Assembly: GCF_006717095.1 (NCBI RefSeq)
Contig: NZ_VFQE01000002.1
Span: 248,001-312,000, forward strand
Origin: Blastococcus colisei
GTDB taxonomy: Bacteria; Actinomycetota; Actinomycetes; Mycobacteriales; Geodermatophilaceae
DNA: 64,000 nt
Direction: 5' to 3'
Of this stretch, positions 33,810 to 42,422 are shown piece by piece. Position 1 is the first letter of the stretch; every line of letters starts with the position of its first letter. The translations under genes were made by a program, and so were the position numbers. The notes under the pieces are model-generated. The model had not been told where the DNA came from, searched no databases, and saw only the letters and a program-made list of their open reading frames with translations.

Positions 33810-35404
33810 CCGGGACGACCCGGGAGCGGCCGGCGGCGGGCCGGCTGGGGTCCCTGGCCCGCGGCGGGGCGGCCAACCTCGTCGGCGCGCTCGTCGCCGC
33901 GGTCGCCAACCTGCTGCTCGTCGTGGTGATCACCCGCAACTTCCCGGCGGTCTTCGCGGGCACGTTCTTCGCGGTCACCTCGGTCTTCCTGCTCGCGGCC
34001 GTGATCGCGAAACTGGGCACCCAGACCGGGCTGGTCTACTTCCTGTCGCGGGCGCGTGCGCTGGGGCAGCTCGACCGGATGCGGGCGATCATCGCCGTCG
34101 GCACGACACCGGTCGCGGTGGTCTCGGTGATCTGCGCCGTCACCCTCTTCGCCTTCGCCCCCGCGATCGCCTCCGTCGCCGTGCAGAGCCACCAGGCGGA
34201 GTTCACCACCCTGCTGCGCTCACTGGCGCCCTTCCTGCCGGCCGCCGCACTCACCGACACCCTGCTGGCCGCGACCCGTGGCTTCGGTTCGATGGCCGCC
34301 ACCGTGCGGATCGAGAAGATCCTCCGGTCGGTCCTGCAGCTGCTGCTGGTCCTGCTCGTGGCGGCCTACGCGACCGGCCCGTCGCTCGGGCTGGCCTGGG
34401 CGGCGCCGTACCTCGTGGCGGCAGGAGCCGCGGCGTGGGCGGCGCGCTCGGCGGTGCGCTCCGCCCGCTCACGTGCCGCCGGGCCCGCTGACGCCGGGAC
34501 CGAGGAGGCACTGATCCCCGCGACGGCCGCGCCGGACGGCGGGACGGTTCGGGGCTTCTGGACCTTCACGTGGCCACGGACCGTCTCGAGCCTGGCTCAG
34601 TTCGCGTTGCAGCGTCTCGACGTCCTGATGGTGGCGGCGCTGCGCGGCCCCGCCGAGGCGGCGGTCTACACCGCCGCCACCCGCTTCCTCGTGGTCGGGC
34701 AGCTCGGCGCACAGGCAATCTCCTCCGCCGCACAGCCGCAGCTGGGCGAGGCCCTCGCCCGGGACGACCGCGCCCTCGCCAACTCGCTCTACCGGACGGC
34801 GACCGCCTGGCTGATGCTGCTGAGCTGGCCGATCTACCTGCTGTCGGCCGCCTTCGCGCCACTGCTGCTCGGCATCTTCGGGGAGGGCTACTCGTCCGGC
34901 GCCGTCGTCGTGGTCGTGCTCGCGCTGGCCATGCTCGTGGCCACCGGCTGCGGCATGGTCGACATGCTGCTCACGATGGGGGGTCGGACCAGCTGGAACC
35001 TGGTCAACACCCTGCTCGCGCTCGCCGTGAACGTCGGCCTGAACCTGCTCCTCATCCCCTCGCTGGGCATCCTGGGCGCTGCGGTGGCCTGGGCGGCAGC
35101 GATCCTGGTGAACAACCTCCTGCCGCTGGCCCAGATCGGTCTCGTCCTGCGGTTGCACCCGTTCGACCGATCCACCGGGCGGGCGGCGCTCCTCGCGGTG
35201 GCGTGCTTCGGCCTGGTTCCGGGGGCGCTCCTGCTGGTGCCGGTACCGGTGCCGATGGCGCTCACGGCCTCCGCAGCCGTCGGGGTACCGCTGTACGCGG
35301 CGCTGTGCTGGGCGTCGCGCGACGTGCTCGGGCTGGCGGAGCTGCGCGGTGCGCTGGCCCGGCGCGGTCGCAGGCCGACGTCGGCGGCCCGGGCGGCGGG
35401 CTAG
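33806..35404 (+). CDS. Wzx-type polysaccharide flippase (MATE/MVF-like)
   Basis: A 532-residue protein with about 12-14 membrane segments. Typical flippase stretches include GGAANLVGALVAAVANLLLV at the start, RTVSSLAQFALQRLDVLMVA in the middle of the protein, and FAPLLLGIFGEGYSSG. It would move undecaprenyl-diphosphate-linked repeat units across the membrane. GTG 33806 overlaps the sulfotransferase stop; an ATG at 33776 is an alternative. It is the last gene of the plus-strand operon. Its stop shares the bases CTAG at 35401-35404 with the stop of the convergent WecG gene. Confidence 0.87.
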   Translation: MTGTTRERPAAGRLGSLARGGAANLVGALVAAVANLLLVVVITRNFPAVFAGTFFAVTSVFLLAAVIAKLGTQTGLVYFLSRARALGQLDRMRAIIAVGTTPVAVVSVICAVTLFAFAPAIASVAVQSHQAEFTTLLRSLAPFLPAAALTDTLLAATRGFGSMAATVRIEKILRSVLQLLLVLLVAAYATGPSLGLAWAAPYLVAAGAAAWAARSAVRSARSRAAGPADAGTEEALIPATAAPDGGTVRGFWTFTWPRTVSSLAQFALQRLDVLMVAALRGPAEAAVYTAATRFLVVGQLGAQAISSAAQPQLGEALARDDRALANSLYRTATAWLMLLSWPIYLLSAAFAPLLLGIFGEGYSSGAVVVVVLALAMLVATGCGMVDMLLTMGGRTSWNLVNTLLALAVNVGLNLLLIPSLGILGAAVAWAAAILVNNLLPLAQIGLVLRLHPFDRSTGRAALLAVACFGLVPGALLLVPVPVPMALTASAAVGVPLYAALCWASRDVLGLAELRGALARRGRRPTSAARAAG

Positions 35405-36228
35405 GCCCGGTCGCGCGTCGCGCCGTCGAGCAGGCACATCTGCGCGTGCATCACCAGGCCCGGGACTCCGAGCATGAAACGCCGCCACACACGGGCGCGC
35501 AGGAGCGCGGAGAACGCCTGGACGGTGTAGCGACGCCATAGCCGGCGCGGCTCGCGGACGAGGCGCACCAGCCAGTTCAGGCGCAACGGGTAGGCCCAGT
35601 CGGGGTAGTAGCCGGTCTGCAGGACCTGGTCCAGGAAGCCACCGCAGGTCAGGGCGTATCCCCGGGCCATGGCCGTCGACGCCTCCACGAGCACCTGCTC
35701 CTGGAGACCGGCGCCCAGCCCGACCAGGAGCAGGTCGGGCTGCACCTCGGTCACGGCGCGTCGCAGGGCGTCCCCGCGCAGCAGCCCGTCGAAGCCGTCG
35801 ATGCAGTGGACCGCCACGGGCCGCTCGGCCAGGCCGCTGAACGCCTCGGACAGGGCCGCGGCCCGGTCCCCCGGACCGCCGATCGCGAGCACCGTGCGGA
35901 TGGTGTCGTCGCACCGCAGGAGCACGGGGACGACGAGGTCCGCACTGGTCCTGACCGGGTGGCGCAGCAGCCACTTCAGCAGCTGCCCGTCGACGCCGCA
36001 GACGTCCATCTCGGCGAGCGCCTCCGGGGCGTCGTCGACCGCGAGCCGGATGCTGTAGTGGTTGAGCCAGGCGACACGGACGGGCAACCCGGATTCGCTC
36101 AAAATGCGTCGCTTCTCGACGAGCGCGTCGACGAATGCACCGAGGGCCGATTCCGTGGCCGGGGGAACGAGCGTCACCAGTACACCCCCAAGAAATCGCG
36201 GAGACGCGACATGGGGACGATGCGACAT
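35401..36228 (-). CDS. WecG/TagA/CpsF-family glycosyltransferase
   Basis: A 275-residue GT26-type enzyme adding a sugar (ManNAc or ManNAcA in characterised members) to a lipid-linked intermediate. Family landmarks: PRFLGGVLVTL at the start of the domain, AWLNHYSI, CGVDGQLLKW in place of the usual acidic D-G-x-G segment, LLLVGLGAGLQEQ near 170, GGFLDQ, and the basic NWLVRLVREPRRLWRRY tail that contacts the membrane. The ATG at 36228 has GGGGGAG 2 nt upstream; a GTG at 36177 with better spacing would cut into the domain, and the open frame runs to 36312. It converges on the flippase with shared stop bases. Confidence 0.85.
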   Translation of the reverse strand: MSHRPHVASPRFLGGVLVTLVPPATESALGAFVDALVEKRRILSESGLPVRVAWLNHYSIRLAVDDAPEALAEMDVCGVDGQLLKWLLRHPVRTSADLVVPVLLRCDDTIRTVLAIGGPGDRAAALSEAFSGLAERPVAVHCIDGFDGLLRGDALRRAVTEVQPDLLLVGLGAGLQEQVLVEASTAMARGYALTCGGFLDQVLQTGYYPDWAYPLRLNWLVRLVREPRRLWRRYTVQAFSALLRARVWRRFMLGVPGLVMHAQMCLLDGATRDRA

Positions 36229-36297
36229 TTCTCCCCCAACGAAAATTGAATTCCGCATGTCCATTAGACGTGGGGTACGAATGGCGGGACAGTCGAT

Positions 36298-36334
36298 CGG
36301 GGCACCCTTCACCCCAAGTGATGAGTGCCCCGAG
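36298..36334. terminator. inverted repeat upstream of the WecG-like gene
   Basis: CGGGGCAC and GTGCCCCG form an 8-bp stem with a further partial pairing of TTCAC and GTGAT inside. It lies between the WecG-like gene start and the next minus-strand gene, so it may end transcription from that gene or act as an operator for the WecG-like gene. Confidence 0.45.
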
Positions 36335-36348
36335 AAGGCCCGCCGCGG

Positions 36349-36373
36349 GGGCCGGGCGCGAGGCGCCCGGCCC
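36349..36373 (-). terminator. perfect 11-bp hairpin after the 36380 membrane-protein gene
   Basis: GGGCCGGGCGC-GAG-GCGCCCGGCCC gives an uninterrupted 11-bp stem with a 3-nt loop, 7 bp after the stop codon of the minus-strand gene. There is no U-tract. It is a likely intrinsic-type terminator for that gene. Confidence 0.7.
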
Positions 36374-36379
36374 GCTGGA

Positions 36380-37141
36380 TCAGCGCGCCGCGGGGGCCGG
36401 CACCGGGTCGTGCCGCCGGTCCCCGTCCGTGCGGCCGCGCACGGCGGTGACGTACAGCCCGACCAGGAGCAGGCAGACGAACGCCTCGGTGATGCGCACC
36501 GCGTAGCGGACGGCCTCTCCCAGCAGGCCCGTCACGCCGACCTGGTACTCGAGCAGGGAGAAGGCCACCGGAGCGAGAGCCAGGAACGCGTACCAGGCGG
36601 TACGCACGCGCGCCGAGGTGGCGGCGGTGGGGTCGAGGATCCCCCGGTCGACGATGTCGAAGGCGATCGGGGCGAGCACCAGGACACCCAGCGTCTCGGC
36701 CAGGTCCGTGACCGCCCCGGTGCGGTTGAACGCGACCACGGCCAGGAGCACCGCCCCGGACAGGGCGGCGGCCACGCCACGGGGCAGGGGGCGGCGGGCC
36801 TGCAGGTAGGGAAGGAGCACGGCTGCGGCGAGGAACGTCTCGTTGAGAGTCCGGAACCGGCTCGGCAGATCGGAGAGCAGGAGGGCCACCCCGAGCACCG
36901 CGCAGGTCACGGCCACGCCGACCACCAGGCCGCCCCGCCCGCCGGCGGTGACCCACGGGCGCACGTACTGGATCCAGCAGGCGACGACGAGCGCGAGCAC
37001 CAGGCCCTCGCTGTTGTGGCCGATCCGGATCGCGAGGCCGTCGGGCAGTAGCAGCGGTAGCGCCTGCGCGAGCACGAGGGCGATCAGCAGGACCAGACCC
37101 CCGTAGAAGGCCAGGGAGAGGGCAGCCTTGTTCCGTCGCAT
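36380..37141 (-). CDS. polytopic membrane protein of the polysaccharide island, function unknown
   Basis: A 253-residue protein with about seven hydrophobic segments (such as LAFYGGLVLLIALVLAQALP and LVVGVAVTCAVLGVALLL), a cytoplasmic basic start (MRRNKAAL) and a charged C-terminus. I recognise no family. The position between WecG and a second sulfotransferase suggests it serves the same envelope polysaccharide. The ATG at 37141 is the first plausible start; GTG at 37147 is adjacent. A strong hairpin follows the stop. Confidence 0.65.
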   Translation of the reverse strand: MRRNKAALSLAFYGGLVLLIALVLAQALPLLLPDGLAIRIGHNSEGLVLALVVACWIQYVRPWVTAGGRGGLVVGVAVTCAVLGVALLLSDLPSRFRTLNETFLAAAVLLPYLQARRPLPRGVAAALSGAVLLAVVAFNRTGAVTDLAETLGVLVLAPIAFDIVDRGILDPTAATSARVRTAWYAFLALAPVAFSLLEYQVGVTGLLGEAVRYAVRITEAFVCLLLVGLYVTAVRGRTDGDRRHDPVPAPAAR

Positions 37142-37300
37142 GCGCACAGCGTGACCAGCCGGTGAGCGGCGGTCCAGCGCCCTGACCCGAAGGGAGTGGA
37201 CCGCTGCGAGCGGTGCGTGCCGGCGCACCACCCCGCGGTGGCACCCCTTCAGGGTGACGAAGGGTCTACAGATCGTAGTTGCCGGTGGGAAACTCACCGG

Positions 37301-38314
37301 GTGACGACACGTTCCGCGCACCGCCCCGCCGCCTCGGTCGACGCGGGGCCGCGCGCGTCCGTGCCGACGGTGCTGTTCCTGGGCGGCCTGGGCCGCAGCG
37401 GCACCACCGTGCTGGAGCGCGTGCTCGGGGAACTGCCCGGAACCTGTTCGGCCGGGGAGCTCGTGCACCTGTGGCAGCGCAGTGTCCTCGACGACGAGAC
37501 CTGCGGGTGCGGCGAGCCCTTCAGCCGGTGCCGCTTCTGGGCCCAGGTCGGCGACCGCGCGTTCGGCGGCTGGGACCGCTCCCTCGCCGAGCGCATGCTC
37601 GAACTGCGCTCGCGCGTCGACCGCACCCGCCACGTGCCGCTGCTGGCCCTCCCGCGTCTACCGGGGCGCCGCCGCCGCGCCGAGCACGCCGAGTACGTCG
37701 ACGTCTGCACCCGGCTGTACCGGGCCATCGCCGAGGTGTCCGGGTGCCCGGTGGTCATCGACTCCAGCAAGCACTCGTCGCTCGCCTTCTGCGTGCGCCG
37801 TGCACCCGGCATCGACCTGCGGGTGGTCCACGTCGTCCGGGACAGCCGGGGCGTCGCCTACTCCTGGACGAAGGAGGTCCTGCGCCCGGAGTCCGGTGCC
37901 GCGGAGGACCTCATGCACCGGTACTCCCCGGCGGGCTCGTCGGCGCTGTGGATCGGCCACAACCTGTTCTTCGCGCTGCTCGCGCGTCTGGGCACGCGCA
38001 CGCGGCTGCTGCGCTACGAGGACTTCGTGGCCGAACCGCGCCGGCGCACAGGGGAGCTGGCCGAGTTCGCCGGCCTCCCGGACACGCAGGAGGTGACGGC
38101 CTTCGTCGACGACTCCACCGTCTCGCTGACGCCGTCGCACACCGTGGCCGGCAACCCCGTGCGCTTCCGCAACGGCCCCATGACGCTGCGCCGGGACGAC
38201 GCCTGGCGGGAACGGCTCCCCCGCCGCCGCCGGGCACTCGTCGGTCTGATGACCTTCCCCCTGCTCGTCCGCTACGGCTATGTGCGACCGAGCGGCGGGC
38301 GGCGCGCCCGATGA
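37301..38314 (+). CDS. PAPS-dependent sulfotransferase (2)
   Basis: A 337-residue sulfotransferase-fold protein. The PAPS-binding loop GGLGRSGTTVLERVL begins near residue 28. DSSKHSS near 150 and HVVRDSRGVAYSW near 180 match the second substrate/PAPS motif of actinobacterial sulfotransferases. CGCGEPFSRC near 67-76 is a cysteine-rich loop seen in this subgroup. It overlaps the following GT2 gene by 4 bp (ATGA), so sulfation and glycosyl transfer may act on the same intermediate. It differs from the sulfotransferase at 32886 in length and cysteine content, suggesting another acceptor position. Confidence 0.82.
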   Translation: MTTRSAHRPAASVDAGPRASVPTVLFLGGLGRSGTTVLERVLGELPGTCSAGELVHLWQRSVLDDETCGCGEPFSRCRFWAQVGDRAFGGWDRSLAERMLELRSRVDRTRHVPLLALPRLPGRRRRAEHAEYVDVCTRLYRAIAEVSGCPVVIDSSKHSSLAFCVRRAPGIDLRVVHVVRDSRGVAYSWTKEVLRPESGAAEDLMHRYSPAGSSALWIGHNLFFALLARLGTRTRLLRYEDFVAEPRRRTGELAEFAGLPDTQEVTAFVDDSTVSLTPSHTVAGNPVRFRNGPMTLRRDDAWRERLPRRRRALVGLMTFPLLVRYGYVRPSGGRRAR

Positions 38315-39246
38315 CCGGCACGCCGGAGACCTGGCCAACCGTCGGCGTCGTCGTCCCCACCCACCAGCGCCCCGCGCTCCTCCGGCGGACGCTCATGGCG
38401 ATCCTCGCCCAGGACGTGCCGATCGGCCTCGACGTCGTCGTGGTGTTCGACCGGAGCACGCCCGACCTGACCCTGGAGCAGCTCAGCACCGGCAACCGCC
38501 GCGTGCGTGTCATGACCAATCAGCGGACGCCCGGCCTCGCCGGGAACCGGAACACCGGCATCCTGGCCCTGGAGACCGACTGGGTGGCCTTCTGCGACGA
38601 CGACGACACCTGGGCCCCGGGCAAGCTGCGCGCGCAGCTGGAACGCGCGCGCCGGCACCCGGAGGCCGTCCTCGTCACGACGTCGATCACGGTGGCCTAC
38701 GAGGACAGTCCCGAGGTAGCCCGACTCGCCGGCCAGGAGGAGATCCGGCACGCCGACCTCCTGCGCAGCCGCATGGCCATGCTGCACAGCTCCACGGTGC
38801 TGCTGCGCCGCTCCGCCCTCCTGGGCCCGCTGGGGCTGGTGGACGAGCAGATCCCCGGCAGTCAGAACGAGGACTGGGACCTGCTCCTGCGTGCCGCGGC
38901 TCTCGCGCCGATCCAGCACGTCGACGAGCCGCTGGTACGGGTGCCGTGGGGACGTACCTCGTACTTCTCCCGGAAGTGGGAGACCCTGGGGGACTCCCTG
39001 GAGTACATGCTCCAGCGTCACCCCGGGATCGCCGACGACGACCGGGGCGCTGCTCGCGTGTACGGCCAGCTGGCCTTCAGCAACGCGGCGCTGGGCCGGC
39101 GGCGCACGGCCGTCCGGTGGGCGCACCGTGCCCTGAGCCGGCAGTGGCGAGAGCCGCGCGCGTTCATCGCGCTGGCCGTCGCCGGTGGGCTGATCACGCC
39201 GGAGCGGGTCCTGGCCACGCTGAACGAGCGCGGCCGCGGCATCTGA
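38311..39246 (+). CDS. glycosyltransferase family 2
   Basis: A 311-residue GT-A enzyme transferring a sugar from a nucleotide donor. VGVVVPTHQRPALLRRTL opens the Rossmann-like fold; FCDDDDTW near residue 95 holds the metal-binding DxD; NEDWDLLLRA near 185 is the ED-type acceptor/catalytic motif. The C-terminal helices are tetratricopeptide-like in appearance (SNAALGRRRTAVRWAHRAL) and may contact the membrane or partners. ATG at 38311 overlaps the sulfotransferase stop. Confidence 0.87.
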   Translation: MTGTPETWPTVGVVVPTHQRPALLRRTLMAILAQDVPIGLDVVVVFDRSTPDLTLEQLSTGNRRVRVMTNQRTPGLAGNRNTGILALETDWVAFCDDDDTWAPGKLRAQLERARRHPEAVLVTTSITVAYEDSPEVARLAGQEEIRHADLLRSRMAMLHSSTVLLRRSALLGPLGLVDEQIPGSQNEDWDLLLRAAALAPIQHVDEPLVRVPWGRTSYFSRKWETLGDSLEYMLQRHPGIADDDRGAARVYGQLAFSNAALGRRRTAVRWAHRALSRQWREPRAFIALAVAGGLITPERVLATLNERGRGI

Positions 39247-39288
39247 CCACGGTTCCCCGGTGGAGGTCGGACCTCCCGGGCCGTCGGC

Positions 39289-40869
39289 TCAGTAGGCGCC
39301 GCGGGAGCGGATGACCGCGGCGGCGGTCTTCCACAGGATGAGCAGGTCCAGCGCCAGCGTCCAGTTCTCCACGTACCGCAGGTCCAGGCGGACCGACTCG
39401 TCCCACGACAGGTCGCTGCGGCCGGAGATCTGCCACAGGCCCGTCAGCCCCGGCTTGACCAGGAGCCGCCGGCTGACCGAGGAGTCGTACCGGGCCACCT
39501 CGCCCGGCAGGGGCGGGCGGGGGCCGACGAGGGACATCGATCCGCCCAGCACGTTGAGCAGCTGGGGCAGCTCGTCCAGGGAGAGCCGGCGCAGCCAGCG
39601 CCCGATGGGCGTCACCCGCGGGTCCTGGCGCAGCTTGAACAGCAGGCCGTCGGAGATGTTGTCGTCGCGCAGGACGTCCACCTGCTGATCGGCGTCGACG
39701 ACCATGCTGCGGAACTTGAGCATGGTGAAAGAGCGGCTGTTGATCCCGACCCGTTCCTGGCGGTAGAGGGCGGGGCCCTTGCTGGAGACTCGCACGGCGA
39801 GCGCGACGGCGACCAGGAGCGGACTCAGCGTCACCAGCGCCAGCGCCGCCAGGGAGCGGTCCACCGCGCCCTTCACCATCCGCCGCCAGCCCTCGAAGCG
39901 GGGCTGCTCGACCGACAGCAGCGGCAGACCCTCGAACGGGCGGATGTGCAGGCGCGGGCCGGCCACCTCGATGAGCCCCGGCGCCACCAGCAGCTCGATC
40001 CCGGTGCCCTCCAGCTGCCAGGACAACTGCCGGAGGTAGTGCGCCGCCGTCTCGCTGGCCGAGGTCACCGCGATGGTGTCGGCAGCCAGGTCCGCGGCGA
40101 GCGCCACCACGTCGTCCAGTCCCCCGACCGGCACGTCGGCCGTGTCGGCGACGCGGGCCCGGTCACCGGGGGTCACGCAGAAGGCGACGACGTCCAGACC
40201 GGCGTAGCGCTGCCGCCCGAGCCGACCGGCCAGCTCGAGGACGGCACCCCCTCGTCCGACGACCACCAACCGCTTGGTGCAGCGACCCCTGGCGCGCAGG
40301 CGGTGCAGCACGGCACGGGCGGCGTACCGGCCGACCAGGGTGGCCAGCGTCAGGACCGGGATGGCGACGACCACCAGGGCGCGACTGAGGTCCAGCGCGG
40401 CGGCGTAGGAGATGAACCCGGCGACGGCCAGCAGCAGGAAGCCGGCCCGGCCGACCTGGCGGTACTCGTCGCTGCCGGTGCCGAACACCGGCTCCGCGTA
40501 GGCGCCGGACGCGGCCAGGGTGGCGGGCCAGAGCACCGGGAGGGAGACGCATGCCCAGAACAGCGCATCGGTCACGGGCGTGACGTCGCGGGTCGTCAGC
40601 ACGACGACGCCGGCGAACGCTGACGCGGCGATCTCGGCGAGCACCAGGCCGGTGCGGTATCCCCGCACCCAGCCCGGCGTGGGGCGCCGGAGGTCCCGTC
40701 GGGGGCTCGGCGTCGTCTCCACGGACGTGCGCGGCCCGGGGACGGCGGGCTGTCTTTCGACCGCCGCTCCGCCGTGTTCCAGCAGCACAGAACCCCCTGG
40801 TACCCCCATGACGCGCTGTAGCGGATGCGCACGCTCGCGCGGTTCGCCCGACAGCCGATCCGCCGCCAT
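39289..40869 (-). CDS. exopolysaccharide polyprenyl glycosylphosphotransferase (WbaP/CpsE type)
   Basis: A 526-residue initiating enzyme that puts the first sugar-1-phosphate on undecaprenyl phosphate. Four to five N-terminal membrane segments (about 70-190) precede a Rossmann-like CoA-binding region (RLVVVGRGGAVLELAG) and a last reentrant helix. The catalytic domain has the family signatures KFRSMVVDAD, RRLSLDELPQLLNVLGG, MSLVGPRPPLPGE and KPGLTGLWQISGRS. The start is uncertain: ATG 40869 is the longest, and ATG 40809 would remove 20 residues before the first helix. It is the key sign that a complete Wzx/Wzy pathway is encoded here. Confidence 0.9.
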   Translation of the reverse strand: MAADRLSGEPRERAHPLQRVMGVPGGSVLLEHGGAAVERQPAVPGPRTSVETTPSPRRDLRRPTPGWVRGYRTGLVLAEIAASAFAGVVVLTTRDVTPVTDALFWACVSLPVLWPATLAASGAYAEPVFGTGSDEYRQVGRAGFLLLAVAGFISYAAALDLSRALVVVAIPVLTLATLVGRYAARAVLHRLRARGRCTKRLVVVGRGGAVLELAGRLGRQRYAGLDVVAFCVTPGDRARVADTADVPVGGLDDVVALAADLAADTIAVTSASETAAHYLRQLSWQLEGTGIELLVAPGLIEVAGPRLHIRPFEGLPLLSVEQPRFEGWRRMVKGAVDRSLAALALVTLSPLLVAVALAVRVSSKGPALYRQERVGINSRSFTMLKFRSMVVDADQQVDVLRDDNISDGLLFKLRQDPRVTPIGRWLRRLSLDELPQLLNVLGGSMSLVGPRPPLPGEVARYDSSVSRRLLVKPGLTGLWQISGRSDLSWDESVRLDLRYVENWTLALDLLILWKTAAAVIRSRGAY

Positions 40870-40999
40870 TACCTGGGACGACCCTCACAGGCTCCCCGGC
40901 GAGGAGCAACACGCACAGTGAGCATTCACCCGTTGGGACCCCCTCCGCGGGCAGTCGTCTCACTCGTGCGAGGGGACCCTGCGCCGCGGGGTCAGCGCG

Positions 41000-41668
41000 C
41001 CGGTCGGTCCGGACGATCGGGGCCCGAGCCACCAGCAGGGCCACGGCGTCGGAGATCGAGGCGGTCGTCCGGCGAACGTCGAAGCGGGCCGCCGCCCGGT
41101 CGCGCCCGGCCTTCCCCTCTTTGGCCGTCAGCCCGGGGCGGACAACCGACGGACGAGCTCGTCGACCAGAGCCTCGCCGTTCCCGGACGGGACGAGGTGC
41201 CCCCGGCCTCGCGGCCGCGGGCGGCCTCGGCATCGCTGACCGCGACGACCAGGTGGGTTCAGCGAGCGGTCGGCTTCTCCCACACCCGGCTCGCGTGCCG
41301 AGGAGCCCGCCGGCCGCCTCTGACGACCACGCGCGCAGCTGAGCGCCGTCGGCAGGCGACCGCGCAAGGCCAGGCGCCCGGCGAGTCCGGCCTTGGCGCT
41401 GCGCAGGTGCACGACGGTCGGTTGCGTGCGTCGGACGACGGCCGCCAGCCGCACGGCCTCGGCGAACGTGTGCGGTCCCGGGTGGCCCGCCACGGGACCA
41501 TCCGCGGACCGGCGTCCTGCGCCGCCCCGGGGAGCCAGCCCTCGGGCGGCACGCCACGACGACGTCCCAGCCGCGCGCCACCTGCTCCCGGACGAGGTCG
41601 GCGACGACGCCCGGGACGCCGGCGTCGACCGGCTGGGCGACGTGCAGGATCCGGACGGCGTCGGTCAC
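41000..41668 (-). pseudogene. decayed glycosyltransferase family 4 gene
   Basis: Pieces of one GT4 enzyme lie in order on the minus strand but in different frames. VTDAVRILHVAQPVDAGVPG (from GTG 41668) opens the N-terminal Rossmann fold; PPEGWLPGAAQDAG is in a second frame; TFAEAVRLAAVVRRTQPTVV in a third; AWSSEAAGGLL is back in the first; then only the C-terminal ends (GNGEALVDELVRRL and FDVRRTTASISDAVALLVAR) remain. At least three frameshifts and a large internal deletion of the donor-binding half are needed to explain this. No product is expected. Confidence 0.85.
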
Positions 41669-41769
41669 GGGCGCGCCAACCGGGGCCGACGCTCGACGAC
41701 GATCGCCACACGTGCCCTCTGGGGTGTCGCGGCTAGGCGTCCCTGGCGTGGCTCGAGCGGCGGCCGACG

Positions 41770-42414
41770 TCAGCTCCGGGGGTGGACCTCGTTCTGTGCG
41801 CCCTCGAGGCCCTTGACGAGCAGGGTCTCGATGGCGTCGACGGCCTCGACGAGGAGGAGGTCGAGCTCCTTGCGCTCGACGGAGGAGAAGTCCTTGAGGA
41901 CGTAGTCGGCCGGGTCCTGGCGGCCGGGTGGGCGGCCGATGCCGACGCGCACCCGGAGGTAGTCCTTGGTGCCCGTGGAGCGGGAGATCGACCGCAGGCC
42001 GTTGTGCCCGCCCTCCCCACCGCCGCGCTTGAGGCGGACGGTCGAGAAGGGCAGGTCGAGCTCGTCGTGCACGACGACGAGGTCCTCGGCCGGCAGGTGG
42101 TGGTAGTCGAGGAGGCCGCGGACCGGGCCTCCGGACTCGTTCATGTAGGTCAGGGGGCGGGCGAGCACGACCCGGCGGCCGGCGAGCCGGCCCTCCCCTG
42201 CCAGCGCGCGGGACCGCGCGCCCTTGCCCGCCGAGAGACGGACGCCGGCTCGTCCGGCCAGCTCGTCGAGCACCATGGCGCCGACGTTGTGCCGGTTGCC
42301 GGCGTAGCCGGGCCCGGGGTTCCCCAGTCCTACGACCAGGAACGGCCCCTCGGACGCGCGCGACCCGGGGGCGCCGGCATCGCCGGCGCCCCCGGGGATC
42401 GTGCTCTCGCTCAG
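41770..42414 (-). CDS. pth: peptidyl-tRNA hydrolase, probable CTG start
   Basis: A 214-residue enzyme that releases tRNA from prematurely dropped peptidyl-tRNA; normally essential. The family N-terminus VVGLGNPGPGYAGNRHNVG, which carries the catalytic Asn and His, lies upstream of the first ATG (42276), so that ATG cannot be the true start. In this frame no ATG, GTG or TTG precedes it before overlap with rplY. A CTG at 42414 gives the usual beginning (CTG-Ser-Glu-Ser-Thr) with GAGG 6 nt upstream. Further landmarks are ARPLTYMNESGGPV, VVHDELDLPF and GGGEGGHNGLRSI. It lies 8 bp after rplY, as in other actinobacteria. Confidence 0.88.
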   Translation of the reverse strand: MSESTIPGGAGDAGAPGSRASEGPFLVVGLGNPGPGYAGNRHNVGAMVLDELAGRAGVRLSAGKGARSRALAGEGRLAGRRVVLARPLTYMNESGGPVRGLLDYHHLPAEDLVVVHDELDLPFSTVRLKRGGGEGGHNGLRSISRSTGTKDYLRVRVGIGRPPGRQDPADYVLKDFSSVERKELDLLLVEAVDAIETLLVKGLEGAQNEVHPRS

Positions 42415-42422
42415 GGGATGCC

